64,000 nucleotides of DNA. Origin: Actinomadura rudentiformis (GTDB taxonomy: Bacteria; Actinomycetota; Actinomycetes; Streptosporangiales; Streptosporangiaceae). Positions 34,949-43,847 of this stretch are shown one piece after another (the first letter of the stretch is position 1; every line of letters starts with the position of its first letter). The position numbers were made by a program, and so were the translations under genes. Below the pieces are notes generated by a model. It saw only the letters and a program-made list of their open reading frames with translations. It was not told where the DNA came from and did not search any database. Location of the stretch: the NCBI RefSeq assembly GCF_008923185.1, contig NZ_WBMT01000036.1, positions 1-64,000 on the forward strand, given 5' to 3'.

Positions 34949-35518
34949 TCAGCGCATGCCTGCCGCGTCGAGCAGAGCGGTCACCGTGGGTGCGACGAGT
35001 CCCGTGAGCTTGTCCGCTCCGATGCCCGCGCGGGCGCTGGTGCCATCGAAGACCAGGCTGAGCTGCCGGGCCAGCAAGTCGGGATCGTCTGCCCCGCCCT
35101 GCCCGGCCTCGGCGCGGAAGAAGGCGGTCAGGTTCGCCTTGACCTGATGGGCGACCCGGCTCGCGGGGTGACTCTGATCCTTGAGTTCGATCTGCACGGC
35201 CAGGTACCGGCAGCCTCGAAACTCGGGCTCCCCTGCCTGCGATTCCAGCTGCTCGAAGACGTGCAGGATCCGCTCGCGGGGTGACCGGCCGTCGTCCACC
35301 GCAGGCAGAAGAGTCGCCACGTAGGCGGCGGCGCGCTCCTTCAGGCTTGTTGCCAGGAGTTCGTCCTTGCTCTCGAACAGCTGGTACATCGAGCGCTTCG
35401 ACACCCCGGCCGCCTTGCACAGCGCCTCGATACCGATACCGACACCGTCTCGGTAGGTGAGCGTGGCCGCGGCCTCCAGCAGCCGCTCCCTGGGGCTCAG
35501 TTTCACTTCGGTGGTCAT
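34949..35518 (-). CDS. TetR-family regulator of the AAACCGATCGGTTT regulon
   Basis: A 189-residue TetR protein with helix-turn-helix GIGIEALCKAAGVSKRSMYQLF (residues 27-48, shown by its key part) and a C-terminal domain of the TetR_C_16/33 kind. The palindrome AAACCGATCGGTTT lies 33 bases upstream of its start, in the expected autoregulatory position. The same site occurs in pairs before the hydrolase at 35954 and the reductase at 39336. It probably represses itself and those two genes (inference). Confidence 0.9.
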   Translation of the reverse strand: MTTEVKLSPRERLLEAAATLTYRDGVGIGIEALCKAAGVSKRSMYQLFESKDELLATSLKERAAAYVATLLPAVDDGRSPRERILHVFEQLESQAGEPEFRGCRYLAVQIELKDQSHPASRVAHQVKANLTAFFRAEAGQGGADDPDLLARQLSLVFDGTSARAGIGADKLTGLVAPTVTALLDAAGMR

Positions 35519-35550
35519 GACGCGAGGTTAGCCCGAAGCGGACGAAATGA

Positions 35551-35564
35551 AAACCGATCGGTTT
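35551..35564. promoter_or_regulatory. TetR operator (autoregulatory)
   Basis: A perfect 14-bp palindrome, AAACCGATCGGTTT, 33 bases upstream of the TetR start codon on its promoter side. Confidence 0.7.
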
Positions 35565-35897
35565 CCGGGTTTCCGGCGGGGTCCGGCGACGATCTCGAGG
35601 AAGACCGTCGCCGGGCCTGGTGGTGTGCGCGCCTGGAGTTTCCCGTCAGGGCGACACGCGCCGGGGTCACTCCGAGCCAATGGCCCCCTCTTAGGGACCT
35701 GTCGCCATGCCGGGACGGCGGTCTTCTCGGGCGTCGTCTCCATCGGGATGCGGTGCGGCCCTTGCGGTTCGTACCGCCCCAGTACGCCGAGCCGAACAGC
35801 ACGGCCGCCATCATGACCCGCCCCCGGGTCAGACCCGCGTCGCCCTGGGCGTCGGAGTAAAGGATCGAGCAGGAGACCTCCCTGGGCTTGCGCATGG

Positions 35898-35935
35898 AAA
35901 CCGATCGGTTTACTGTGATGGAAACCGATCAGTTT
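35898..35935. promoter_or_regulatory. Double TetR operator upstream of the hydrolase gene
   Basis: AAACCGATCGGTTT at 35898-35911 and AAACCGATCAGTTT at 35922-35935, 24 bp apart start to start, both flanked by GG or GGA on the left. They end 18 bases before the hydrolase ATG, so binding would block initiation. Confidence 0.75.
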
Positions 35936-35953
35936 CCCCTTGGGGAGGCGGTC

Positions 35954-36853
35954 ATGACCACATTGAAGGACGATATGCCCAGCCACGAGTCACGTCCCAC
36001 GATCCACATTCCGGGGACCACCAGCCACACCATCGCCCCGCGCGCAGGACGCCACAGCCGCGAAGGAACGCTGCGCTACCTCAAGGCGGGCACCGGTGCC
36101 CCCCTGGTCCTGCTGCACACCGTGCGCACCCAGGCCGAGCACTTCCGCCACCTCATCCCGCTGATCTCGGACCACTACACCGTGTACGCCCTCGATCTGC
36201 CGGGAATGGGCTACTCCGAGATCGTGCCCGGCGCGTCGTACGACGAGCCGGCCATGCGCGCGGGCGTCAAGCGGCTCCTCACCGAACTCGACCTGCATGA
36301 CGTGACGCTGGTCGGGGAGTCCATGGGGGCGGTGCTCGCCCTGACCACCGCGGCCGATCTGCCGGAGCGGGTACGGCGCGTCGTCGCGGTCAACACCTAC
36401 GACTTCCGCAGCGGGATCGCCCGGTCCAGTCTCCTGGCCCGTGTGGTGGTCAGCGGTGTCCTGACGCCGGGAGTGGGCCCGGTGATCGCGGGGGTGGAGC
36501 CCAAGGCCGCCCTCCGCAAGATCCTTCATGGCGGCCTCAGCGACAAGGGCGCGCTGCGGGAGGACTATGTGGACGAGCTCCTCCAGGTGGGCGGCCGCCC
36601 CGGCTACCCGACCGTCGCCCGTGCCGTGTACCAGAGCCTGCCCAGCCTCATCGCGGCCCGCTCGCGCTACCCCGAGGTCAAGGCGCCCGTCCACCTCGTC
36701 TACGGGGAGAACGACTGGTCCCGGCCTTCGGACCGGCACGCCAACAAGCAGATGCTGCCGGCCGCCGACTTCACGCAGGTGCCGAAGGCCGGTCACTTCA
36801 TTGCCCTGGAACGGCCCGACGTGCTGGCCGACCTGTTGAACGCGGTGGCGTGA
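35954..36853 (+). CDS. Alpha/beta hydrolase (Ser-His-Asp type)
   Basis: A 299-residue alpha/beta hydrolase. Oxyanion region LVLLHTVRTQAEHF, nucleophile elbow VGESMGAVLAL, acid residue near VYGENDWS and catalytic His in AGHFIALERPD. ATG 35954 has a strong GGGGAGG ribosome site; the upstream part of the frame is the operator region. Controlled by the double operator. Possibly part of a xenobiotic or quorum response together with the NmrA-like reductase (inference). Substrate unknown. Confidence 0.88.
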   Translation: MTTLKDDMPSHESRPTIHIPGTTSHTIAPRAGRHSREGTLRYLKAGTGAPLVLLHTVRTQAEHFRHLIPLISDHYTVYALDLPGMGYSEIVPGASYDEPAMRAGVKRLLTELDLHDVTLVGESMGAVLALTTAADLPERVRRVVAVNTYDFRSGIARSSLLARVVVSGVLTPGVGPVIAGVEPKAALRKILHGGLSDKGALREDYVDELLQVGGRPGYPTVARAVYQSLPSLIAARSRYPEVKAPVHLVYGENDWSRPSDRHANKQMLPAADFTQVPKAGHFIALERPDVLADLLNAVA

Positions 36854-37150
36854 CCGCCCCGAGAGCGCCGTACCGGCCTTGACCACCATCGGGATGGACC
36901 TCACCGCAGCGGCCGGCAATCTCACCACCGGCATCCTCTCGACGGTCGGCGCTCCGGCCACGGCAGCGCCGAGCCGACCCGGCGCGGGCGGCATCCTCGC
37001 CCTCATCCAGCGCGACCACGACGCAGCCGCCGTTGTTGACGTTCCTGTCATGAGACATAGCCGGTCGGAGTGAGCAGAACACGAGCGTCGTCGCGGCGGG
37101 ATTCACCAGGCTGACGTCCCTGTATCCGCAAGGTTCTCCCGCACGGTTCG
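36854..37150. other. Intergenic region, nothing recognised
   Basis: About 300 bases between the hydrolase stop and the transposase remnant, with no gene-like frame. Confidence 0.3.
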
Positions 37151-37695
37151 TGCAAGCGGCGCTACCGCGAACGCTGGCAGCGGGCCCACGATCTGATCGG
37201 CCAAGGTGTGGGCCTGCTCGAATGCGCCCGCCGCCTCGATGCCGCCCTGGACGCCGTCGAACAGTACGCCCGCGTGAAGGAACCCACCGGCAACCGCTGC
37301 GCACCCCGTCACAAGCTCACGCTCGTCGACCCCTACGGCCACCGCCCGCGCACCCGCCGCGCGGAAGGGCTGGCCGTCTTCGTCCTTCAACTCCCCTGGG
37401 AAATCGCGGAATTGCGTCACACGGGAGCCTCAACCTGCTTACCGCTACATCACCCGCGGGCCACGCCGAGGGCGACAAGCTGGTCACCACCCCGCAGTGT
37501 TTCACCCGCCTCCCGCTCACCCGCTCCGGGACCTACGCGACAGGGGCACCGCACTCCTGCGGGAACTCACCGAAGCCTGCCCGGAGGCGAGCGAGCTGGC
37601 TCGCCTCAGCAGCGAGTTCGCTCAGCGGCTGACCGCAGCAGGGGGCAATGACTACAAGCTCACCGACTGGATCACCGCGGTTCGCGCCGCCAGGC
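37151..37695 (+). pseudogene. ISL3-type transposase remnant
   Basis: Two frames together resemble pieces of ISL3-family transposases. First comes RYRERWQRAHDLIGQGVGLL, followed by ECARRLDAALDAVEQYAR, a helix-turn-helix. Then, in another frame from about 37520, come RGTALLRELTEACPEASELA and TDWITAVRAA, matching the C-terminal region. The DDE core is missing and no terminal inverted repeats were seen, so this is a dead fragment. Confidence 0.55.
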
Positions 37696-37724
37696 GCGGG
37701 CGTTGTCCGAGCAGATCTCGATCT

Positions 37725-38140
37725 TCACGCCGACTGCGCGCCGATGCTGAACTTGAGCAGTTCTTCGACGCGGCAGATCTCGGTGATCTTGCCGTCGACA
37801 ACGCGGATGATGTCGGTGCCGTTGATATCGACCGGGTTGCCGCTGGCGGCGTGCCCGAAGGCGTCTCCGGTGTGGGTCCCGGTCATCTGCCAGTGGAGGA
37901 CCACCCAGCCGTCGGCAAGCTCCTGCTGGAAAGGATCCGGTGCTGCGTGTCGGTGAAACCGTCGCGGACCGCGGCGATCAGCACTCGCATGCCGTCGATT
38001 CCCCAGGTGGTGTCGGCAGCAGGGTTGTGGTCGATCAGATCCTGGGCGAACACCCCGTCCGTCCCGCCGACATTGCCGGTGTCGTAGAACTCAAGGTTGC
38101 GCGCGGCGACCCGCAACCCGGTGGTCGTGGCCGAGCGCAC
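37725..38140 (-). pseudogene. SnoaL-like ester cyclase disrupted by a frameshift
   Basis: From GTG 38140 the frame reads NLEFYDTGNVGGTDGVFAQD and GFTDTQHRIL. It then loses register near 37925, and the other frame continues FQQELADGWVVLHWQMTGTH and GKITEICRVEELLKF to a TGA at 37725. One missing base accounts for it. Otherwise the full-length ester-cyclase pattern is present, so the mutation is recent or is a sequencing error. It abuts the transposase remnant. Confidence 0.7.
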
Positions 38141-38238
38141 GAACTAACGGGGCGCATGCGCGATCTGAAGCACCCTCTGCCGGAACGCCCGTTCCTGACC
38201 GTGTTGGCCGGGCCATGGGCGGCGCTGATCGTGCCCGC

Positions 38239-39336
38239 CTACAACGTGCCCGTCCTGAGATCCGCGCTGCTCTTGAGGACCGCGGAGTCCATGCTCCAGT
38301 TCTCCGGCTGGACCCTCTCCCAGAGACTTCCCTTGCCGAGCTCCCTTCCCAATTGGTCTTCGCGACGAAACCACTCTTCAGCGCTTCTGATCCTGTCGGG
38401 GTGAATTTCGTCGAGCAGGGCGTAGTCCCTGGTGATGATTCCGTGCTTCCACACATTCCAGAAGCCCGTGAAATTGTCGCGGAAGCTCATGGTGCTCTTG
38501 TCGTTGGGATCGGCGTTGTATCCGGCAGGGTGATCAGCAATCCCTCTCAGGTCCGGATTGTTCCAATATGTTTCCAGATCAGTGTCGATGTACTGGGCCG
38601 GATGCCCGGTGACCTTCTCGAACGCTGCAGCCATATCGGTGTAGGTCATGTGCTCGATGGCGACTTCGAGGTCCATGCCATTGGCTCGTTCCGGATGGTC
38701 GAAGAGCCACCGGACATAGAATCCGCAGTCTTCGAGAGCCACATGCGGAACAGCTCCCTCGCCGAGCGGGACTCGCCACGTGACGACACCGTCCTCGACG
38801 GTGGGCGTCATGGGCGTGAGCGGTGAGATGACCATCTCGATGTAGGGACCTGACGTGAAGACCGCTGCTCCCATCCGGTCCCTGTTCTTTTCGTTCTGGA
38901 ACAGCACCCATTCGGCCATGCGGCCCTTGCCGTCATAGTGACCGGTGCGGAACCTGGAGTCGTAGCCTGATTTCTTCAGGGCGTAGTCGAGGTTTCCATA
39001 GACGAAGAACTTGATTCCTTCTTCGATCGCTATCTCATAACTGCGGATGGCCCAGTAGATCTCGGTCTTCTCTCCGGTGTTGAACCCGTCGATGTTAATG
39101 AACGCCCCGTCACAGCCGCGAAATCCTTCGCGCAGCACGTCCTCGTCGGCGAATGACCCTTCGAGGATGGAGACGTTGCCGAGTGCGAGGAGAGCCTGGG
39201 CCCGGGCGGAGGTGGCATCCCGGGTGAGGACCCGGACGGAGTACTTCTTGTCGGCGACGAGGGCGCGAACGATGGGTATCCCTTGAGCCCCTGTGCCGCC
39301 GATGACGAAGATGGTGGAGGTGGCATGAGCAGACAT
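38239..39336 (-). CDS. NmrA-like NAD(P)-binding reductase/regulator
   Basis: A 365-residue atypical short-chain dehydrogenase. Rossmann motif FVIGGTGAQGIPIVRAL (residues 9-25), dinucleotide selectivity region VRVLTRDA, and the NmrA-type GCDGAFINIDGF and FVYGNLDYALKKSG. No Tyr-x-x-x-Lys is evident in the usual place, which fits NmrA-like redox sensors, although catalytic members exist. ATG 39336 was chosen as the first Met before the Rossmann fold. A double TetR operator lies 132-170 bases upstream, linking it to the hydrolase regulon. Confidence 0.85.
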   Translation of the reverse strand: MSAHATSTIFVIGGTGAQGIPIVRALVADKKYSVRVLTRDATSARAQALLALGNVSILEGSFADEDVLREGFRGCDGAFINIDGFNTGEKTEIYWAIRSYEIAIEEGIKFFVYGNLDYALKKSGYDSRFRTGHYDGKGRMAEWVLFQNEKNRDRMGAAVFTSGPYIEMVISPLTPMTPTVEDGVVTWRVPLGEGAVPHVALEDCGFYVRWLFDHPERANGMDLEVAIEHMTYTDMAAAFEKVTGHPAQYIDTDLETYWNNPDLRGIADHPAGYNADPNDKSTMSFRDNFTGFWNVWKHGIITRDYALLDEIHPDRIRSAEEWFRREDQLGRELGKGSLWERVQPENWSMDSAVLKSSADLRTGTL

Positions 39337-39920
39337 GGTTTTGACTCCGAGGTCGAGTATGCACGCGCCGGGCGCGGCGCGTTCGGGACTGATCTCCGCA
39401 TCGGCTTGGCGATCAACGGCACCGACCGACTGACGCTGCGCCGATGCCCATGGGTCAAGAGACCCTGAAACCGATCGGTTTCCTCCACGGTACACCGATC
39501 GGTTTCCAAGCGGCAAGCACCCAGGTATCCGGTCCTCGACAGTTGACCGTGAGGAGGTGCCTGCGGCTCGGCGCATGGTCGCGCGCCGTATGCGTGGGCG
39601 AGCCCTGGTCATGGGGCAGCCACCGCGCAACTCTCCGGGCGGAGAGGCCCGTTCAACGAGAGGACGCGCGCCACGGGTTAGTGAGGAGGCTGGACGTGGA
39701 GTTGGCGGTAGCTGTGACTGACCAGCTTCACCAACGAGCGGATTGAGCAACCGACCTTGCTGCGGATTGGACTCGGTGCGTTGGCGAGGTGCGGGTCAGG
39801 GCGGAGAGGTGAAGCCAACCGAGCCGCGCGGGATGCCTTTCGGCAGGTCCGCCAGACCAGACGATCAAGCTAGTGGCACGTGTGTGGCACGGGACAGGCG
39901 AGATCGCTAGATGTTCGAAT
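39337..39920. promoter_or_regulatory. Upstream region of the reductase gene
   Basis: This stretch holds the double operator at 39468-39505 and then about 400 bases without a recognised gene. Around 39870 it reads GTGGCACGTGTGTGGCACGG, a motif I associate with the ends of actinobacterial integrase regions near tRNA genes. No integrase is present here. Confidence 0.4.
39468..39505. promoter_or_regulatory. Double TetR operator upstream of the reductase gene
   Basis: AAACCGATCGGTTT at 39468-39481 and ACACCGATCGGTTT at 39492-39505. The start-to-start spacing is 24 bp, identical to the pair before the hydrolase gene. The identical spacing argues that the pairs are functional. Confidence 0.72.
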
Positions 39921-39955
39921 GGCCCAGGTCGAGGATCATGCCTCTGGCCTGGGCC
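39921..39955 (-). terminator. Hairpin downstream of tRNA-Gly
   Basis: Arms GGCCCAGG (39921-39928) and CCTGGGCC (39948-39955), with a nested GAGG/CCTC pairing, lie 11 bases beyond the 3' end of the leftward tRNA. A likely transcription terminator. Confidence 0.6.
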
Positions 39956-39966
39956 TTCTGCGTGGG

Positions 39967-40037
39967 AGCGGGCGACGGGAATCGAACCCGCGTAGCCAGT
40001 TTGGAAGACTGGGGCTCTACCATTGAGCTACGCCCGC
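39967..40037 (-). tRNA. tRNA-Gly (anticodon UCC)
   Basis: The minus strand folds as a standard 71-nt tRNA: acceptor GCGGGCG/CGCCCGC, D-stem GCTC/GAGC, anticodon stem CCAGT/ACTGG around CTTCCAA, and T-arm CGGG-TTCGATT-CCCG. The anticodon TCC gives glycine. CCA is not encoded. No other tRNA is adjacent. Confidence 0.97.
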
Positions 40038-40102
40038 TTGGGTCGGGTGTTGGGCCCGATCACCATGCCGTAGCGTACCGGGTTTCCGGGGCGGTTGTGT
40101 CG

Positions 40103-40750
40103 TCAGCCGCGGGCGCTGATGTTGCGGAACTCCACCTCGGCGTCTTCGGTGTAGAGGCCTACCGAGCCCTTGGTGTAGGGGCGTTCGGCGTCGGTGAAGG
40201 TTGTGAGGGTGCGGCCGTCGGCGCGGACGGTCATGGTTGCGTTCTTTTGATCTACGCGGATGTCGTACCAGCGTTTGAGGGCGAACGCTGGGAGGCCGGT
40301 GGCCAGGAAGCGTTGGCCTCCCGGGTAGGCGGGGTCGCGTTTGCCCAGTTCCCAGCCGTTGGGCTTGAGGGCCAAGTAATAGAAGTGGTCATCGTCGGTG
40401 TAGTGCCAGATCACCCAGGCCGATTCCCAGGGGTTGGGGCGGACCTTGCGGAGTTGGGTGACGGTTCGGGCGCGGAGGCGGAAGGTGACGTTCTCGTAGG
40501 AGGTCAGGGAGACGATCAAGCCTGCGTGGGTCTCGGTGGGGGACGTTGAGGCTTGGGGGCGCATGGTGATCACGCCCTCGCGGGTGCCGTTGCGGCCGTG
40601 GCCGTCGTAGACGGCGCGCCAGGGGCCGTGGACCGTGTCGTCGCGCCACTGGACGAAGTTGGTCTTGCGGTAGTTGGGCACGACGACGACGGCCACGGCG
40701 GTGAGGGCGCCCGTCAGCGCGAGGGCCAGGGGCCAGCGGCGGTCCGGCAT
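40103..40750 (-). CDS. Exported DUF1080-like / lectin-fold protein
   Basis: A 215-residue protein with an N-terminal membrane anchor or signal (PLALALTGALTAVAVVVV). A concanavalin-like beta-sandwich follows (VTFRLRARTVTQLRKVRPNPWE, shown in part; WVIWHYTDDDHFYYLALKPNG; WYDIRVDQKNATMTVRADG), of the kind found in DUF1080 and LamG proteins that bind or cut glycans. It is separated from the epimerase gene by three bases and is the last gene of the glycan operon. A structural or glycan-binding role at the cell surface is likely. Confidence 0.75.
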   Translation of the reverse strand: MPDRRWPLALALTGALTAVAVVVVPNYRKTNFVQWRDDTVHGPWRAVYDGHGRNGTREGVITMRPQASTSPTETHAGLIVSLTSYENVTFRLRARTVTQLRKVRPNPWESAWVIWHYTDDDHFYYLALKPNGWELGKRDPAYPGGQRFLATGLPAFALKRWYDIRVDQKNATMTVRADGRTLTTFTDAERPYTKGSVGLYTEDAEVEFRNISARG

Positions 40751-40753
40751 GCT

Positions 40754-41920
40754 TCAGTCTAGGGCCGGGACGAAGAGGGCGTCCGGCCGCAGGCAGTCGC
40801 GGATGAGGGTCGTGACGATGCGGTTCGAGGCCTTGCCGTCGCCGAACGGGTTGACCGCCCTGGCCATGCCGGCTCGTTCGGCGGGATCGTCGAGGAGACG
40901 GGTGGCGGCGGCCAGGACGCGGGTCGATTCGGTGCCGACGAGGCGGGCGACTCCGGCCTCGACCGCCTCGGGCCGTTCGGTGGTGGCGCGCAGGACAAGG
41001 ACGGGCTTGCCCAAGCTGGGGGCCTCCTCTTGGACACCGCCCGAGTCTGTCAAAACCAGATCGCAGGCCGCCAAGGTCGCGGCGAAGTCCGGGTAGTCGA
41101 GGGGCTCGCAGATGGTGATCCCGGGGTGGTCCTTGAGGGTGGGGAGGAGAGATTCGCGGACGGTGGGGCTCTTGTGGAGGGGCAGGAGCACCTCGCAGTC
41201 GCCGCGGTCGGCGAGGCGGCGGAGGACGCCGGCGAGTTCGCGCATGCCGGCACCCTGGCTCTCGCGGCGGTGCAGCGTCACGAGGATGCGGAGTCCGTCG
41301 GTGCGGAAGGCGGGTTTGCCCTCGTCCTGGCGCAGCATCCAGTGCAAATTGTCGATAACGGTGTTGCCTGTAGTGATCACGTGGCGTTCGGGGACGCCCT
41401 CGGCGTGCAGATGCCGGGCGGCGCGGGTGGTCGGGGTGAAGTGCCAGCGGGCGATGCGGCCGATCAGCTGGCGGTTGAGCTCCTCGGGGAAGGGGTTGGC
41501 GAGGTTGCCGGTGCGGAGCCCCGCCTCGACGTGCGCGACCGGGATGCGCTCGTACGAGGCGGCCAGCGCGCCGCACAGCGCCGTGGTGGTGTCACCCTGA
41601 ACGATCACAAGGTCGGGCCGCCGGTCGGCGATGGCCTCGTCGAGCGCGTTCACCAGGCGGGCGGTCAGCTCGGACAGGCGTTGGCGGTTCCGCATGACGG
41701 CGAGGTCGGTGCCCGCGTCGATGCCGAGGGTGCGCAGCATCGGCAGGAGCATCTCGCGGTGCTGGCCGCTGTTCACGATGATCGGGTCGAACGCGGGCGA
41801 GGCGTTCATCGCGCGCACGACCGGGGCCAGCTTGATCGCCTCGGGCCGGGTGCCGAGGACGACCATCGCCCGGATCGGGCCGTCAGAGAGCAGGTCCAGG
41901 GCAGGTTCGATCATGGACAT
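40754..41920 (-). CDS. wecB: UDP-N-acetylglucosamine 2-epimerase (non-hydrolysing)
   Basis: A 388-residue enzyme interconverting UDP-GlcNAc and UDP-ManNAc. Conserved segments: VLGTRPEAIKLAPV, VQGDTTTA, HVEAGLRTG, PFPEELNR, LVTLHRRES and LTDSGGVQEEAPSLGKPVLV with RATTERPE. The ATG at 41920 has GAGGAG before it. It follows the membrane glycosyltransferase (95-base gap) in a leftward operon, so it probably supplies ManNAc units for a surface polysaccharide. Confidence 0.95.
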   Translation of the reverse strand: MSMIEPALDLLSDGPIRAMVVLGTRPEAIKLAPVVRAMNASPAFDPIIVNSGQHREMLLPMLRTLGIDAGTDLAVMRNRQRLSELTARLVNALDEAIADRRPDLVIVQGDTTTALCGALAASYERIPVAHVEAGLRTGNLANPFPEELNRQLIGRIARWHFTPTTRAARHLHAEGVPERHVITTGNTVIDNLHWMLRQDEGKPAFRTDGLRILVTLHRRESQGAGMRELAGVLRRLADRGDCEVLLPLHKSPTVRESLLPTLKDHPGITICEPLDYPDFAATLAACDLVLTDSGGVQEEAPSLGKPVLVLRATTERPEAVEAGVARLVGTESTRVLAAATRLLDDPAERAGMARAVNPFGDGKASNRIVTTLIRDCLRPDALFVPALD

Positions 41921-42015
41921 GACATGGCTCCTCTTCGACAGGGGCGGCGGGGAGCGCTGAGACCGCAGGGATCAGGGGCGCGGCGCCGGTCGGGGCCGCG
42001 CCGGGGAGCGGCCGC

Positions 42016-43311
42016 TCACGTTCGAGCGGTCTTGAGCCAGGTGTGCTTGCCGGTGAGGGCGCGTGCCAGGGCCCACCAGCCGGAGACGAACCAGATGTAG
42101 CCGTAGATCACGTAGATGTGCCCGAGGAGGAGGGCGAAGGCCCAGCTCACGGGCTCGCGCTTGCGGTAGACGAACGCGTAGGCGGCGGCCATGCCGAACG
42201 TCATCAGGTAGAACCAGGGAAGCCACCAGGGCGAGAGCAGGCTGTGCCCCGCCTGGAACGACGCGACGACCGCGTCCCCGATCATGATCATGAACGCGAT
42301 CGGCAGCAGTGAGGTCAGCAGAAGGAGCGCCGGGCTGGACAGGTGGTAGATCAGGTCGATCGCGGACCGCGCCGGGATCCGGCGCAGGATCAACGGGACC
42401 AGCCGGAACGCCTGCAGATGTCCCTGGAACCACCGCGACCGCTGCCGGAGCAGCCGGCCGAGCGTGAGCACGGCCTGCTGGTGAACGGCCGCCGTGGGGC
42501 AGAAGCCGTTGATCCAGCCCGCGGCGAGCAGGCGCACTCCCAGGTCGAGATCCTCGGTGAGGCAGTCGCTCCACGCCTTGCCCGGTAGCGACTCGAGCGC
42601 GGCGAGCCGCATGAACTGGCCGTTCCCGCCCATTCCGACGCTGCCGAGATGGCGTCGCGCGTTCTGGAATATCTCGCCGTAGACGACGAATTCCATGTCC
42701 TGGAGGCGGGCCAGCAGGCGCCGACGACGGTTGTACATGCGGACGCCGACCTGGACGGCCCCGGTTTTCGGATCGTCGAAGAACGGATCGACCTGTTCCA
42801 CCGCATGGCCGTCGAGGCGGCCGTCCGCGTCCACGACGCAGACGATGATATCGTTCGGGTCTTTGCCTTGGAGCAGATCCGATTTACGGAGCCAGCGCAG
42901 GCCCGCATTGAGTGCGGCCCCTTTCCCTTTCCGGGCATCCGGAAATTCACGCGTGTAGAGATGTACGTGTGGTGATGCCATGTCCCGGACGGCCGCCGCC
43001 GTTCCGTCATCTGACGCGTCGTCCACGACGAGCACCAGCAGGTCGTCCAGCGGAAGCCGGATAATCCGCGTCAGACTTTCCGTGATCACCCTTTCCTCGT
43101 TCAGGCACGCGAGCAGGAAAACATAAGTGCGCGAGCCGGTCGGGGCGATGGGTTTTTCGGTGCGTCGGCGCGACAGCGCAAACATTCCGCTGTTGTACGA
43201 GACGGCGAGGATGATGATCGCCAGACTGCCCGCCACCGCGATCCGCCCGGCCGTCGCCGTCCCGAATGTGCTGGTCAGACCGTCGATGATGAGTCCTCCG
43301 GACACGGTCAT
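42016..43311 (-). CDS. Membrane glycosyltransferase family 2 (processive synthase-like)
   Basis: A 431-residue glycosyltransferase. There is one N-terminal helix (about 20-42), a GT-A domain with VVDDASDDGT, CVVDADGRLDG, EDLDLGVRL and the processive-enzyme motif QRSRW, then about four C-terminal helices (from about 300). This is the plan of cellulose, hyaluronan and NodC-type synthases, so it probably polymerises and exports a glycan. It overlaps the upstream small membrane gene by four bases (ATGA) and precedes wecB. Confidence 0.92.
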   Translation of the reverse strand: MTVSGGLIIDGLTSTFGTATAGRIAVAGSLAIIILAVSYNSGMFALSRRRTEKPIAPTGSRTYVFLLACLNEERVITESLTRIIRLPLDDLLVLVVDDASDDGTAAAVRDMASPHVHLYTREFPDARKGKGAALNAGLRWLRKSDLLQGKDPNDIIVCVVDADGRLDGHAVEQVDPFFDDPKTGAVQVGVRMYNRRRRLLARLQDMEFVVYGEIFQNARRHLGSVGMGGNGQFMRLAALESLPGKAWSDCLTEDLDLGVRLLAAGWINGFCPTAAVHQQAVLTLGRLLRQRSRWFQGHLQAFRLVPLILRRIPARSAIDLIYHLSSPALLLLTSLLPIAFMIMIGDAVVASFQAGHSLLSPWWLPWFYLMTFGMAAAYAFVYRKREPVSWAFALLLGHIYVIYGYIWFVSGWWALARALTGKHTWLKTART

Positions 43312-43553
43312 GGACGTTCCCCCGTGGCCCGGTCGTGGGTCGCGTGCCCTGCCGGATCCCCGGTCATCCGCTCCCGGACCCTCATGCAGACCCCGGCGAG
43401 GAAAAGGCCAATAGCGGCCACGCAGTAGATGCCGAATCCCATCCCTGTCACCTGCAGGAGAACGCGTGCGACCTTGGCCGCGGGTGTGGCGCCCGGCGGT
43501 GCGACGATTCCCGCGAAGATGAGAAATGTGCTGACCGACAACTTGACGTACAC
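43308..43553 (-). CDS. Small two-helix membrane protein of the glycan operon
   Basis: An 81-residue protein with two hydrophobic helices (LSVSTFLIFAGIVAPPG and GMGFGIYCVAAIGLFLAGVC) and a polar tail. The GTG at 43553 is preceded by GGGGGAA at good spacing; a TTG at 43574 is an alternative. Its stop overlaps the glycosyltransferase start, so it is probably an accessory subunit. No family recognised. Confidence 0.65.
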   Translation of the reverse strand: MYVKLSVSTFLIFAGIVAPPGATPAAKVARVLLQVTGMGFGIYCVAAIGLFLAGVCMRVRERMTGDPAGHATHDRATGERP

Positions 43554-43847
43554 CGCACGGTTCCCCCGTTTCAACTGCCCGTCATCGAGCTGGATCCCGC
43601 AGGATGCGTAGGCCGTCTACGTCCGATGCAGGACTTCTTCGTAACGCTCTGAATCAGGGCCTCTCGGCTGTTCCGAAGGCACCGTATCCCGAAGTAAAGT
43701 CCCTGCAAAGTCGGGGGAGAGTGAACACGCGGTGGCGTTGCTCGGCAAGCCAAGATCGAGATTTGTTTAACCCGAACTTCATGCCTTGTTGGGGCCGCCG
43801 ACCACATTTCTCATTACCTCGTTCCAGCAAAGGTGGAGGGGCACTTC

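Larger units (their letters stand above)
35519..35953. promoter_or_regulatory. Divergent control region with operators at both ends
   Basis: A 435-base space between the TetR gene and the hydrolase gene. Operators are at 35551-35564 (TetR side) and at 35898 and 35922 (hydrolase side). The middle has no convincing gene, although open frames exist on both strands. Confidence 0.5.

Noticed and set aside
38156-38404. Short rightward frame beginning MRDLKHPLPERPFLTVLAG
   Set aside because: Looks partly protein-like but overlaps the end of the reductase gene and has no known relatives in memory.
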